Notes under the pieces: model-generated
Databases searched by the model: none
What the model saw: only the letters and a program-made list of their open reading frames with translations
Told to the model about the DNA's origin: nothing
Position numbers and translations under genes: made by a program
Source: Thamnidium elegans
Lineage: Eukaryota > Mucoromycota > Mucoromycetes > Mucorales > Mucoraceae
Length of the DNA stretch: 64,000 nt
Direction of reading: 5' to 3'
Assembly (NCBI GenBank): GCA_025201345.1
Contig: JAIXMG010000005.1
Span: 310,001 to 374,000, forward strand
Part shown: piece by piece, positions 1 through 12,557 of the stretch
How the letters are laid out: the number at the start of each line of letters is the position of its first letter
Numbering within the stretch: position 1 is the stretch's first letter

Positions 1-669
1 AAGGGGAGGACAACATTACATATTCAGAGATTTTTAATCGAGTCACAATTTCTGAGAGAGAAAAGCTAAATTACAAGTAATCATAGCTTTTTTATTTTGG
101 ATGTGTGCAGGAAGCGTGTATGAAAAAAAAAAAAGGTATGGAGTTATAAAAGATGGTGACGATAGGTAAAAAAAAGTCATAAGAGCTATGATGTAATTAA
201 ACCCCAATCATCTTGGTAAGCGCGTAATTTTTTAGGAGCGTTCTACTTTACAACGTTCAGCAAAAAAAAAGCATGATGCTTATTTAAGTATTTTTTCATG
301 CGCTCACTCAACTTCGTTTATCCGCATAAAAAGGGGGACGATGCTGCATGAATTAAGTTGGAACAATAAGTTACATAGTGTATTAATGATTAACTAGAGT
401 ACACGAAGCAAAATAGTAGTATATTACCCTACGATATGATGAGTAAGTAAAACACGTGAGTAAATAGTATCCAATCCCTCCTATAATGAATAAACAAAAT
501 AAAATGTCGTACTTTTTTTTGGATTGATCGTGTACGGTCAATAGCATTTTATCTATCAGCCTAAATTGAATTTGGCTGATGTCGTACAAATTTGAAACAT
601 ATAAATACCTAATAATTTTTTGCTGTATTTATACGCCTTTCTTTCTCCTTTTATAACTTTTTTTTTCTC
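1..669. other. Intergenic/upstream region, no gene seen
   Basis: AT-rich DNA with A and T runs. The only open frame (68 codons, minus strand) has no recognisable features. The last 40 bases before the F-box start codon are rich in T and C, as is usual for a 5' leader here. Confidence 0.6.
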
Positions 670-2457
670 ATGAGTTGTTGGGGAGATATACCTGTCGAGA
701 TTTTAGGTATTATCTTTAAATACCTTGAGCTAAAAGCGATACGACAGTATACGTCAATAAACGGTGCAGCCTATCAATCCCAGCGCATGTTGCAGTGTCA
801 ACTCGTCTGCAAGAACTGGGACACACTAGCTCAAATAAATATCTATAAACAAGTGACACTGAAAAGTACGCAGCAACTGGAGAAGTTTACCTATACCTTA
901 GTCCATAGTAATAAAGGTTCTCTGGTGAAATACATTAAGTTTCGGTTCACAGACAAAAAAGAAATACTAAATCCTTTGTTTCGACGCGTAGCTCGCTTTT
1001 GTACTGACTTACGAATGCTAGAGTTGGAACACGATGATGAATTTATTTGGGACACCATAAAAAAGGAAAGAGAAAAAGGTCACTTTTTAAAACTGGAAGT
1101 GATTCCGTTTATAAACGACCAAGCAACAAGGAATATGGTGCGAAGGTATAATTTGGCAGCTTATAGTTTACGACACTCGTTACGCGAACTTATTGTTTAC
1201 GAACTAGAGTATCCATTACGGCTTGAAAACAAGATTGTCGTACCGCATTTCCTAAAGGTAGAATTTATACACTTTCAATTTGGTGATTGTTCTGATCTGT
1301 ATACAATCGATTTTCGAGTCAAAGAGTGTCCGTCTATTAAATCGATCGATGTAATCTGTAAAGGAAGTCTACTAAGAGAAAATTCACTTGCAGACATACG
1401 CAAACATACCGTTTATGTTTTATCGCATATCAAACGACTTCGTCTTGGAATCGCCCCCTTTGGAGATAATATGTATACGTACATTATGCAAACCTTTCCC
1501 AACCTTGAAAGTATTTTCTTGGACTTTAAACCCGATCCTTACTCTATATTACATTTGATTACTAAACCAGCAGCAACCGATATTGCCATTCAGTTCCTTC
1601 GCTTTCTGATCCAAACGCCATTATATAGCATCCGGTACTTTCCTCTTAAAAGTATAGATGACGTCTTGATAGGATTTGACGACGATAAAAACATTATTAA
1701 AAATCTTCATATTGCCTATGTTCAAGGAGATCCGATAGAAGCTCTTCCGTACATATCTTTGTCGACTTACAGCAAAGTAGTAAAAACAATCAAGCTTCAA
1801 GTATGCTACGTACGCAACACTCCCTATTTTCTACCGCGACTTGGTTTAGTTGAACGTTCAGGAACTAACCTTCAACATATTAAAATAGATATGGGTGTAA
1901 AATATCGATTCGAAGAAACAATGTTAAAGAAACTATCGAACGTTACTTCCTTTTCAGATATTTTGAGTCAATGTCCGAACTTGCGCGAAATTGAAATTTG
2001 CAATACACCTTTATACAGTTTTACCTCAAAAGCGCAATACGCAAATAAATTATTGTCCTGCGATTACATATACCTGTTCGAAGCATTGATATATCCTTCC
2101 TTTCTAGCTATGCTATCATCACACGTATCTTATATTGCTAAATTTACGGTTGCCAGTTGCACATTTATTGGCAACTCAGATAATAATATCGATATGCCAG
2201 ATACAACGTTTGATCATATTGTTATTAATGGTTTTTCATGGGTACGTTCGGTTTATTTGAAATTGGAAAGAACAGGAAGTAATAGTAGTGTTACTTGTTA
2301 TACTGGTTCGGGAAATTGTTATCAAAGATGTGCAGTAAGTATGTATGAAGAACAGTTTTTCCGAAACAAACAAAATGCGTCGCTTTTTATACGATGTAAA
2401 GATGTACGTACTGTTAGTTTGAACGATATATTATATGACTTTAAAATAATTGTTTGA
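670..2457 (+). CDS. F-box domain protein
   Basis: A single-exon gene of 595 residues. The N-terminus (about residues 3-55) reads as an F-box: it opens with WGDIPVEILGIIFKYL, and after a short insert has CQLVCKNWDTLA, the usual C-terminal helix of the motif. The rest (about 60-595) has scattered leucine-rich stretches such as LRMLELEH and CPNLREIEICNTPL, which suggest degenerate LRR-like repeats that bind substrate. Known of the family: F-box proteins join Skp1-Cul1 ubiquitin ligases and select targets for ubiquitylation. The target here cannot be inferred. There is no intron, unlike most neighbours, which is common for expanded F-box families in Mucorales. The start is the first ATG, placed just before the F-box. 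Confidence 0.82.
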   Translation: MSCWGDIPVEILGIIFKYLELKAIRQYTSINGAAYQSQRMLQCQLVCKNWDTLAQINIYKQVTLKSTQQLEKFTYTLVHSNKGSLVKYIKFRFTDKKEILNPLFRRVARFCTDLRMLELEHDDEFIWDTIKKEREKGHFLKLEVIPFINDQATRNMVRRYNLAAYSLRHSLRELIVYELEYPLRLENKIVVPHFLKVEFIHFQFGDCSDLYTIDFRVKECPSIKSIDVICKGSLLRENSLADIRKHTVYVLSHIKRLRLGIAPFGDNMYTYIMQTFPNLESIFLDFKPDPYSILHLITKPAATDIAIQFLRFLIQTPLYSIRYFPLKSIDDVLIGFDDDKNIIKNLHIAYVQGDPIEALPYISLSTYSKVVKTIKLQVCYVRNTPYFLPRLGLVERSGTNLQHIKIDMGVKYRFEETMLKKLSNVTSFSDILSQCPNLREIEICNTPLYSFTSKAQYANKLLSCDYIYLFEALIYPSFLAMLSSHVSYIAKFTVASCTFIGNSDNNIDMPDTTFDHIVINGFSWVRSVYLKLERTGSNSSVTCYTGSGNCYQRCAVSMYEEQFFRNKQNASLFIRCKDVRTVSLNDILYDFKIIV

Positions 2458-2659
2458 ATCGAAAACAATAATTATGTTCGTTTCTATACGTAATAAAGTC
2501 CCCTCTTTCTCTTTATTATTATGTAAGTGACTTTTCAATAAACTATATATTATTAAGCAACTCAATATATATATAAAAAGGTCTCTGGTTTAAAAGCGAA
2601 AAATGAATAATGCTATTCTTTGTTTATTCATAAATTGTAAAATTCAGGAAATAGTTAAA

Positions 2660-4912
2660 TTAGACAGACCCAACGATTTCGTCAGCCTTTTGTAATGCTT
2701 CGATCATCTTTTTACAGTCCTTTCTTCTTTGTCTAGTGAAATCTGATTCTTGTAAGAGATCGTCTAATACATCGTGTTTATAAAGCTCAGTGAGCAATTC
2801 ACGTTGAAGTTCTTCTTTAGAGTGGTTGACCAAGTTCAACATGATTGCTTTAGGTACCATATCAACCATAGTACGCTTTACAATATTATAATAGGATTGG
2901 ATCAATAATTCTATTAAAACACATGTGATTAATTTTTTATCTTTATGTATTTCTATAATACAAACACTTACTGATAACTTCTGTTTCCATAAATTCACGA
3001 TCAGAGAGTGCGCCCGTAGCTTTTAATGTGGTAGGTGGTGCGTCCATCATAGCAGAAGCGGATTTCTTTTGTGTGGCCTTCTTTCCAGAAAAGAAACTAC
3101 CGAATAAACCGTTATTTTCAGTATTAGAAGAGGTATCAGTACCATTGGTTTGTAATGTATTAGGAGCCTTGGATTTAGTGCTGTGCTCAATTTGTTGTTG
3201 ATTCTTTTGACTGATTCTCTCATTAACGATACCGATTGCTTGATGACCGTTTAAAAAGTCGGGATGGGCTGTATTGATATAACAAGCCTCCATAGCGACT
3301 AAATCTGTCACCAACTTGGAAGTGGGTTGGATAGCTTTTTTAAAGAAGGACAAGACGACTTGGTAAAACTTTTCTTTCAAGGTAGGGAAACGTTTAAAGA
3401 ATTGCTTGGTTAATAATTGACCAAGAATACGTACGAGCTCATCGTATACCATATTGATACATTTGACACTGGGTTCTTCTAAACGCTTAATCTGTTGCTT
3501 GATAATGACTTCAAACGCAGTAGTGGCAACAAATAAGGCAGGAGATGAACCAGAAGAGTTGTACAAGATGGTACGAATATCAATATCTTTGGTTTGTTCT
3601 AAGGGATCAATGCTCTTGACACCATTTGCATACAATTCATGGAAAACAAAACTGATACGTGCACCACCAGATAGCTCAAAGCTAGAAAGATCGTTTGCGT
3701 TACCATCAATAATAGTTCTGAATTCAGTACAGAATTCAGTAATAATATTTAAAACCAAATTAGCACGGCTAGCAGAAGAACCGTCGTCCAATGGATCACC
3801 TAAAGTTAATAACTCTTGTTGGTATTTTTGTAAAGCGGCTTGAATCTTGGCCTTAATTTCGGGTAATGTATTTCTAATATGATGCATCAAAATCATGTTT
3901 AATTTACGAGCCAAGAAGGGAGTACCACAGTATTGAGCTTTAGACTTGTAAGCAGCATGGTTTTCAAAGTATTCGGATTCGTATTCTAACGCGCGCTTAA
4001 TGGACTTTTTAGACTCGATATCACGTTGACCACGATTGACAACAGGGACATAACCTAATCTTAAAGGAACCACACGACCAGCTAAAATATCAATGACATC
4101 TGTGCCTTGATCCATTAAATCTACTTTAGTCAATACACCGATGGTACGAAGCCCTTCAGGATCGACATCTCTTGCCAACTTTAAACCATCCGAGTTAGCC
4201 AAATCTGTATTAGCAGCCGTAACAGCCAAGATAATCGCATTAGGTTTTGTAATATATTTAAGAAGCATATCACGAATTTGTTTCTCGATATCCTTTGGTT
4301 GATCTCCGACAGGGACCTTTGTTAAACCAGGTAAATCAACCAAGGTCAAGGTCAAGACGTTAGGAGAAAATATACGCAAATTGATAGGTTGTGGAGAAAT
4401 ACCAAGGTTTTTACCCGTCTTTAATTCTGTATCCTTTACAATCTCTTCTCGAATCTTGTTGAAATCATAAAACTTTTGACCGGGTAAATGAAGAAACTCT
4501 CCCCATTCGTTTTGATTGTCCTTTCCTTCATCTTGCTTGTCATTTTCTTCTTTATTTTCCTCGGATGCAGGTCGATTGATTAATTGTAAAATCTAGAGCA
4601 AGGAGAAATAATAAGGATAATTGCATACACACGTTTTTTTTAATATCTTGTTTTACCAAGGGACGACGAGTAACAATACCCGTACCTCGTGGAAGAAAAT
4701 CACGTCCAACAATGTTCTCTAATACTGAACTTTTACCACTGGATTGAGAACCAATTACGGCGATTTGAGGTAAATCGACTGGATTGTGAACACCGACAGT
4801 TGCAAAAGCATCTTGGAGTTTATTGACTATTGACAACAGTTATCAGCACACTTAAAGAGATACACTTTTTTGCTACTTTACCTGTTTTAATAAGTTGTGA
4901 ATCCATACTCAT
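2660..4912 (-). CDS. VPS1: Dynamin-related GTPase Vps1
   Basis: Four exons (4912-4882, 4826-4657, 4592-2972, 2910-2660), with introns of 55-64 nt, give about 690 residues; yeast Vps1 has 704. The splices restore the family reading: MDSQLIKT joined to VNKLQDAF, then RRPL joined to ILQLINRP, then METEVI joined to KLLIQSYYN. GTPase motifs are present: P-loop GSQSSGKSS, switch [14 protein letters not shown] and [11 protein letters not shown]. The dynamin middle region follows and a C-terminal GTPase effector domain ([22 protein letters not shown]) ends the protein. There is no PH or proline-rich domain, as in Vps1. The first exon offers two in-frame ATGs, at 4912 and 4906; the second matches yeast better. 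Known role: membrane scission at the Golgi/endosome, vacuolar sorting and peroxisome division. Confidence 0.95.
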
Positions 4913-5063
4913 CTTGATGAATAAATATATAATAAAGAAGAGAAAAAGAAAAAAAAGGGGCCAAAATGATTCGAAAAAAAACTTATAGCATGACGTGCCA
5001 AGCGAAAAAAATATACGGAGTTTAATTAAAAAAAAAATGTTTATTTTTAAAACGAGAAAAAGC

Positions 5064-5334
5064 TTATCTCAAGTCTTTGACTGAACTATATTGACGAGCT
5101 CTTTGAGGGTATGCACTATTTCTATTATACCTCGACATATTACTGTATTCTTGCATTGGTTGGTTATAATAGCTCGAATTGCTTCCATAATAGTTTTCGT
5201 AAGGCACAGTACTACTATTACTATACATCCTTCCTCCTCCATTATAATTTTGTATTGGGTATTGTTGTTGCTGCTGCGTATAATAATTAGGTTGTTGGTG
5301 TAGCTGTTGTAGTCGAAGCATATTTTGCTGCTGC

Positions 5335-5370
<36 letters not shown>

Positions 5371-6179
5371 GCTGCTACCATGGTAGCCATTACAAGCATT
5401 TGCTGCTGTTGCTGTTGCTGTTGTTGCTGTTGTTGCATATGCTGCTGCATTTGTTGTTGTTGCATTTGTTGCTGTAACATCAGCTGTTGTTGATATTGGC
5501 CCATTTGTGGTTGTTGTTGTTGCTGTGGCTGCTGCCCATTCATCATTAACATCATCATGAGCATCTGTGCTTCCTGTTGTTGTTGTTGCAGTTGATGATT
5601 ATTCATTGACATCATACCTCCTCCCATACCTCCTCCATTCATTACGTTATTATTAATCATCATTTGTTGCTGCTGCTGCTGTTGTTGTTGTTGTTGCTGT
5701 TGCTGTCTCACAGCTATTTCTTCTGCAACGACAGGTGCTGTAACGGGTGCCGCGATGGGCTGTTGCTGAACAGGCTGTTGTATATTTCTCATATTCGGTT
5801 GCATCATCATTTGTTGTTGAGGATAATATAGATCGGGGGAGCCTCCTAGATTGGTAGCCAACCTTAATTTGTTCATAAATCCATTCATAAACGTAGGTCT
5901 TATGGGTAAGGGATTAATTACTGGATGAGATCCCATATGCATCGGTCTTTGTGCCATATGATTCAAGTTGCCCACCGTAGGCCCTGCTGGAACTACGGGA
6001 ACTCCCGCTGCAGGTGCTGCTGCTGCCATCTGTGCAGGAGCTGGAGCAGCAACGGGTACAGTCGGCGCGGGTGCTGGTGTTGCCAATGCCGGTGCAGCGG
6101 CTGGTGGTGCTTGGACGGGGGTTACCACTGCGGCAGCATCAGGTGGAGGAGCGACTGGTGTTGCTTCAGCTTCGGCCAT
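5064..6179 (-). CDS. Low-complexity polyglutamine protein
   Basis: A single exon of 371 residues from the ATG at 6179. An upstream in-frame ATG at 6266 would add 29 mostly Phe/Tyr residues from the leader and is unlikely. The first 80 residues are Ala/Pro-rich. A short ordinary segment (RPTFMNGFMNKLRLATNLGG) follows, then several polyglutamine tracts broken by Met, Asn and Gly, and a Tyr/Asn/Gln-rich C-terminus. No catalytic or DNA-binding domain is visible. The composition resembles prion-like or transcription-associated fungal proteins, but no function can be assigned. The CAG/CAA mixture encoding the tracts suggests selection at the protein level rather than simple triplet expansion. The expression context is unknown; the gene lies tail to tail with nothing and 150 bp from VPS1. 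Confidence 0.7.
5320..5720 (-). repeat. Clustered CAG/CAA glutamine-codon repeats
   Basis: Three main runs of CTG/TTG (on the plus strand) encode uninterrupted glutamine stretches of about 10-16 residues inside the polyglutamine gene. They lie near 5325-5370, 5400-5440 and 5665-5705. Confidence 0.85.
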
Positions 6180-7235
6180 ATTATAGGGATGATGATAATA
6201 AAAGTAATAAAAAAAAAGAGAGAGAAAAAAGAAAAAGAAAGAAAAAGATGAAACGTAAATAAACAAATGATCGAATGACTGGGACTAACAAAATTGTTCT
6301 CAATTGGGAATTAGTGAAAACAAGAACCAGTCTTTATTTGTATAAAACACAGTAATACAGTAAACTTCATTGTGATACCAAGCAGGCTCGATTGCTCTTT
6401 TGTTTTTCCAGTCAATTCCATTGGTTGGATTTTCATTATCTATTAAGCTTTTATATATATATGTACAGTATATAGGGCTGAGCTCAGATCACCTATACTA
6501 CTTTATAATTATATATATACATGTTTACTAGTTTTCGGTATAATGTATGAAATGAACCCCGGCTTTATTTTGAAGTCGTAAAATGTATAATTTTATAATG
6601 AGCAATTTTTTAAGCTCGCGTTAAGTAGATCTATTTTTGAGAATTTAACTTGTCAAATCCTAATGTTAGCGTGTCTTACAACAAAAATCCCAAAAATCAC
6701 TGATTTACCTAAATTTTATGGCTTCTTAAAAACACTCTATTCGGATATACGGTTTATACGCTTTTAAGCAAAATTTCATTTGCTATCGAATAATACCTTT
6801 TTGATTATGAAAAAATTGATAAATTTCATCAAGACTAAAACACAGTCGAACTCTTTTTTTTTAGTTATGATACATGGTAGTAAATATAGACCTATGAGAC
6901 ATTGTATTGAACCAAGTATTATTATTTTGTTACTCGCATGAATTTTCGCATATATTAAAAGTGAAATCTCTGATTCTATAACTAGATTTTTATTCCTGCC
7001 CTGGCTAACAAGACTATTAAATACATGAATAGTGACACATAATAGACACATATAGAAACTACTGGAGATAATATAAACCGTACGTAGATGAGTCCAACTA
7101 CTGATATATTTATTATTTGTCAATATTTATTATTATGCGATTATTAAAAAAGAAAGATAGACAGGAAAGGGGGGAGGGAAGGGAATATGTGTATATATTG
7201 TACAAAAAAAAACTTATTGAGAGATTATTAATATT
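6180..7235. other. Intergenic, no gene seen
   Basis: About 1 kb between the polyglutamine gene and the t-SNARE gene. It contains AT dinucleotide runs around 6450-6515 and a minus-strand open frame of 115 codons (6776-7123) with no family features and an unlikely composition. Nothing else is supported. Confidence 0.55.
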
Positions 7236-8557
7236 CTAGTTTTTTTTCTTGGGTTTTACGATTAATATAACGATCAATAACATAATGAAAAGTATTAAGA
7301 GAAGCATAAGTTTACGCTTTCTAGTCTTGTTTTGATAATTGGAGCCCTAAATAGAAGAAAAATAGGTGAGTACGATACTATTATGTTTTAAAAACGTGAT
7401 TGTACAACATACCTTGTCTAATTGTACTACAGCATCCTTTACTTGCAAGTTGGTTTGCTCAATGTTAAAATCGATACGATCCAGCATTGAGCCTTGATCA
7501 ATTACAAGTGATTGAAGATCTCTAAAAATCTCGGCCAATTGATGTATAGATTTTGCAATTTGGTTGACTTCTCGTTCTCTTTGGTCAATTGATACATTAT
7601 TTGACTCCATTACAGCTAACTGCGATTCTGTAAACCCCTTTTTATTTTATATAGTACTGTCAGTGCTGTGATATACTTTCTTATCCTTTTTATAATACTT
7701 TACCACTTGCGCATCCTCATCTAATAACAATTCAGCCGCTTCATTACTTAAAGCTGACTCAATACCTAAGATATCAGCTTTACGATTTTCCTGACCTTGC
7801 ATCTCTTTTTTTATATTAAAAAAGGTTAGCGGAGATAACAAAATAAGTTTTGCATATATAATTACTTTGTAAATAAGATGATTGTTGCTTTCGAAAACTT
7901 GAAGATACGTCCTGTACCTTTGTAGCTAAACTAGTTTGTATATTCCTAGCCAACATGTCTTCTTGATCCGAGTCGTTTGAACCCACTCGAATACGTTGAA
8001 TATCTCGCTTAATTCGGTAAAATTCCTATTATTAAAAAATAATTCATCAGCCCAATTTTTCTAAAAGAGAAACATGTTTTTTTTCATACGCCAGTAATTT
8101 CAGAAGTTAAATTATCTATAGCTGCTTCGTCAGACGTTCTATCATCAAAACCTGGTAATAAATGTTTCCGATGCATAGCTTCTAGTTTGGTGACTATTAT
8201 ATGTCGTATTAGAAAGAAGAAAAAAAGATGAACTGGATGGGAGGTATTATGAAGAGTTATAAATCTTACTCTTGTCTTTTACTACATCAAGTGCTTCATC
8301 TACTTCATCTACAATATCTACCCTACGAGATAAAAAAAGAAAGAATAATGATTAAAAAAAAGAATTCGCTTCAATGCTCATGTATCGAATATTCACCATT
8401 TAGGAGGCAATACCGACATTTCAATAACATTATCCGAGCTCTCTATTAAACCTTCCGTCTCGGATAATCCTGCTGAAAAGTGGGGTGCAGAGCCTTGTGT
8501 TCTAGCATAAGAATTTCTATACTGTAGAAATAACAGCGTTCTACTTCGCGTTGCCAT
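7236..8557 (-). CDS. TLG2: t-SNARE of the Tlg2/syntaxin-16 family
   Basis: Seven exons (8557-8397, 8322-8270, 8193-8090, 8025-7866, 7804-7704, 7619-7413, 7346-7236) give 298 residues. The N-terminus MATRSRTLLFLQYRNSYAR is typical of Tlg2/syntaxin-16 and includes the Sec1/Munc18-binding peptide. An Habc-like helical region follows, with VDIVDEVDEALDVV and FYRIKRDIQRIR. The SNARE helix (about residues 195-260) contains REREVNQIAKSIHQLAEIF and LVIDQGSMLDRIDFNIEQ, with the central Q-layer glutamine in DQGSM. The C-terminus is one hydrophobic anchor (LMLLLILFIMLLIVILIV) and a short KPKKKN tail. Known role: fusion of endosome-derived vesicles with the trans-Golgi network. The intron before the fifth exon ends in an A run, not a pyrimidine tract. 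Confidence 0.93.
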
Positions 8558-8707
8558 TGTAACAAAATAAGGTAAACAATAAGAAAAAAAGAAGGGAAGT
8601 GAGTTTTAAAAAAAAATGATTATTTTTATTTATGTTTTTAATGAAATGAAATATTTTTATTTAGCTAAAATAAAAAATGTTAGTGACATAATGATAAGCT
8701 TTTTTTT

Positions 8708-11227
8708 TTACTTACCATATTGAAGCTTCCAACCATTTAATAATTGATGACTTTGTACTTGTTCCAAGGTCATGGGAGTACCATATGTTAATGGTGCCAA
8801 GAAGATAAACATGGCCAATTGACATAAAAGTGTAATACCAACAGCAACATAAACCTTCCAAGAGACTTCAGCCTTCATACTAGTTAAACGAGTCGTCTTG
8901 GATTTTTGGCTCAAGAAGGAAACAGGCGAATCAATACCGTCAACAAAGATAAATTGATACATGGCACCTAACAATAAGTAATTGATAGTAGCTGCAGGAA
9001 GGTAATGATGAAGGAAGAGTGATCTACCCATAATGAAGAAGGGGAAATAATGAAGTGCCCAAGCGGCAAAGAAAAAACCAGAAGATTGAAGCACACGGTG
9101 ACGAACAGGTTCTTCAATGGGATCAATGCCTCTTCTACGAGCCAATACATCAGCAAGCATAATACCTGCAAATACGGCAATACCGCCTACTGATAAATAC
9201 CAGCCAAAGAGATTACCAGTCAAGTAAATTTGAGAACGAGTAGATTCTTGGGACCAATAGGAGACACCACGAATCATAAAGGGCCAAGTAATAGGGGTAG
9301 ATTGATAAGGATGAGGTTTAGTAAGACCAGCATTATGACTAATCATACGTCCTTGAAGTTCAAGGAACTTCTTAATGAATGGCATGGAACCAACTTCCTT
9401 TACAGTTTTATCAGCGTTTAATTCACTGGCATTCTTGCCACGGATCTCTTGAGCTGCCCAGTAATTGGTATTTTCTACAGCATTCTTATTACCGTTGACT
9501 TCTAATTGCTCTAAACCCCAATCAGGTAATTTCTTGTTGTGTGTCCAAATAGCTACTTTGGTGTCCTCGTGAATAAGACGGAAAGAGGTCATGTGAGTTT
9601 CTAAAGTATCTTGATCATCATCATCAAAGATAATCTTGAATAAAGTTTCAGTGTAACGAGTGCCAACAGGGACTGTAGTGACTTCTTCGTTGGTAGGCAT
9701 CCAAGGAGATGCAACATCATGAGTTAATAAATCAGTACCGGTTACTACGTGCTCCAATTGAATAACATCTCCATTTTTGACAAGACGAGGTCCTTCTTCA
9801 TTATCACCTTCTCCATTAGTAGCGGCCTTAATACGCCAGAAACAATTATCGTTTGATTCCATTACACCGGTAACTTGTTGACCTTTACTACTGACACGAC
9901 CATCTTCATATCTCAAAGGATAATGGAGGTCATGAGAGTGAAGGAACGCATTTGTGTCCTTGTGTTTTAACGTAATCTCATCACCGTAATGAATTTCTGC
10001 AGGAATTTAATAAGTAAAAAAAGTTTTTTTTTTTGGTTTTGTTTACATAATACGTTACCTAATGCAGACATTTTCAAGGGACTATTCTTGAGAGTGTCTT
10101 GGAATCTAGAAGACATGAAAGAGTCGCCAGGACCAGATTCGTTAAGAATAGCAAAATGGATATAGAACCAGAAGAGATAAATACCGATAGGTACGATGAT
10201 TAAACTAAAAGCACGGGCGTAAAAGTGTTTCATGAATTGATCCTATATAATAGACGCGTTAAGCCCCTTCTTTTTTTTCCCTTCTTTTTTTTTAATAATT
10301 ACATACCATACTTAATCCACGCTTAATATCTAAAAGAATCCATAAATCGTAAATAACAGAAAACCCAATTAAAGCAACCAAGAAGAGACCAACCATTTTA
10401 ACACTATATAAAATACCAGATTAATTTTTATCCTTCCATTATATTTCCTCTCTCTCTCTCTCTCTCTATTTACAAACCTAACAGTAAATGCCATACAAAC
10501 ACCAGTAGAAAGAAGCCAGAACCACCAACCGGAAGAGAAAGGCAAATGTCTCATTTTACGGAACTGAATATAAGTATACATGGTAGCCAACATAAAGATC
10601 AAGAGCATACTATCAAGCAAGATCAATCTGTTTTGAGTCACCATAGCATTATCAAAAATATACATGGAAGCACTTAATACACAAATAGCTAAAGAATAAC
10701 CTGATTCCTTCATAATCAAATATACCAGCGCAACACATAATACATTTAAAGTAGCAGGTAAAGCACGAAGACCAATATAAGGTACTTGATGATCCAGGTA
10801 ATTATCTCCAATATTTGCAAAATCATAATGACCATCAAACCCTAGAAGATAACCGGCGCCCGCAATCATTAATTTAGCTAATGGTGGATGTACATCGAAA
10901 TAATATGTTCTCTTCAAGTAATAACCAGCAAACTTTCCAAAGTGAACCTCATCAAACACGACTTCATCGGGATTCCAAATTTTATAAAAAGTGACAAACG
11001 TTGCTATAGTACAAAGAGTGACCAACGCAATTTGATGAGCTTTAGGACTACGTTGACTAGGTGTTGAATCCTTTCCATACTGCAAAATAAAAATACGCTT
11101 AGTACTAGTGAAAAAAGTTCTTTTTTTTTTTTGTACATACCTTTTTAGAGTCATCATAGTCTACATCTAGATGCTTTTCTGTAGTGTCATCAGACTCGAC
11201 ACGTCTTTGTCGCAGTTTAGTCGACAT
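8708..11227 (-). CDS. PMT4: Protein O-mannosyltransferase, Pmt4 subfamily
   Basis: Five exons (11227-11141, 11079-10478, 10403-10307, 10242-10059, 9996-8708) give 752 residues. The protein moves mannose from dolichyl-phosphate-mannose to Ser/Thr of secretory proteins in the ER membrane. The first lumenal loop carries the catalytic pair in VVFDEVHFGKFAGYYL, followed by DVHPPLAKLMIAGAGYL. Many hydrophobic spans flank a central lumenal region with MIR repeats (KHKDTNAFLHSHDLHYPLRYE, and HVVTGTDLLTHDVASPW). GRVSSKGQQVTG and PDWGLEQLEVNGNK place it in the Pmt4 rather than the Pmt1 or Pmt2 group. The end is ambiguous: reading through gives QYGK and a stop, while splicing a GTAAGT...TTTTAG intron just there gives QYAK and a stop. 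Confidence 0.95.
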
Positions 11228-12557
11228 TCAACAAAACTAAAAAAAAAAAGTGAAGAGAGAAAAAAGGAGAGAGAGAGGTAAAGAAGTTATAAATAAATAT
11301 AGAATCTATTTATTTATTTACAGTGCCTTCGCGCCTTAGAAAAAAAGTATGAAAATATGATTGGCTAGTTAAAAATTGTGCTTTCATAATTGACTACCCC
11401 TACTGAAAAACTTTATAAGTTAATATGAAAAAGAGAAACATTGCCCTTAATACTACATACTTCTTTCTTATTTGTCATCACGATACTAGTTTCCATGGCA
11501 ACTTCAAAACTTGTGTCAATTGTTAAACAACACTAAGCAACAGATTTAACGCTATCGGGAACACTCCAGAGAATTGGGTGATATCTCCTCTCAGAAATTC
11601 CTTGAAATAGAAAACTATAATTAAGCTTGCTTACGATAAATTTCTTTTGGTTATTCCATGTATCACTAAAATATAATAAATGATGCTTGACTTTGTGCGA
11701 CTCTTGTTTTATTGATTTAGTTTAGCTTGTTATTGTTTGAGTGGTCTTAGTAGTCAAAACGTGTTTGACAGATGAGATACAATTACATTGAAGAAGGAAA
11801 AAAAATTACAAGGTCAAATAAAAAAGAAGAAACAAAAAAAACTCCAAAGCGAGGTTCAGGTGACAGGTTCCGTGATTATGTATTATACAAACACCGCAAT
11901 TTAATTTGATCAAGACACTCAGTGTACAAATACAATATTCAGGGACAAATCGCAAAAAAAAAGAACGAGAGAAAACAATTACACCCTTTTTCATGTGTTT
12001 GTTGGCACAAAATTAATTAAACAAATAAACAAACAAAAGGCATAGCAAACTCTTTATTTACTTTTTTTTTTACAATACCAAGCAAAAATATTAGTGCAAT
12101 TGTACAAATTTGGGTTTACCCTTCGAGGCATAAATTGGATCTGAGTTCACTTGTGAATATTACTAAAATATACAAGAAAAAAAAAGTATGTGATGTGAAA
12201 AAAAAAAATGATCGAAAAAGTTATGTAAGACAGTACATCCATGGATTTAATATATCAGGAACTGACATAATCATATCATGCCATGTTTAAGTAAACATAT
12301 CAGCTTATCATATGTCCATTATTATTAAACTTGAACGGAGTTTAAGCGTTCTACCCTTTCAGGTGCGTTCTTGCCAAAAAAGAGGATTTAAAAATACAAT
12401 GCTTCGCGTTCAACAATACAAAAAAATCGATAAATTAACCTTTTTTTATTTTATGCTAACAATAAGCCTGTATTTAGATAAGTAACTTCAGCTAGATAGT
12501 GAACAAACATGTTGTAACTTTAGGCGGAATGTGTCTATTTGTATCGACACTACTTTA
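11228..12557. other. Intergenic, no gene seen
   Basis: 1.3 kb of AT-rich DNA. The upstream side of PMT4 has A-rich and (GA)n tracts. The only open frame above 60 codons (11806-11994, minus) has no recognisable features. Confidence 0.55.

Noticed and set aside
3454..3843. 129-codon plus-strand frame
   Set aside because: Antisense shadow of the VPS1 GTPase exon; no features of its own.
6776..7123. 115-codon minus-strand frame
   Set aside because: AT-rich random-looking composition with no recognisable domain, splice partners or neighbours.
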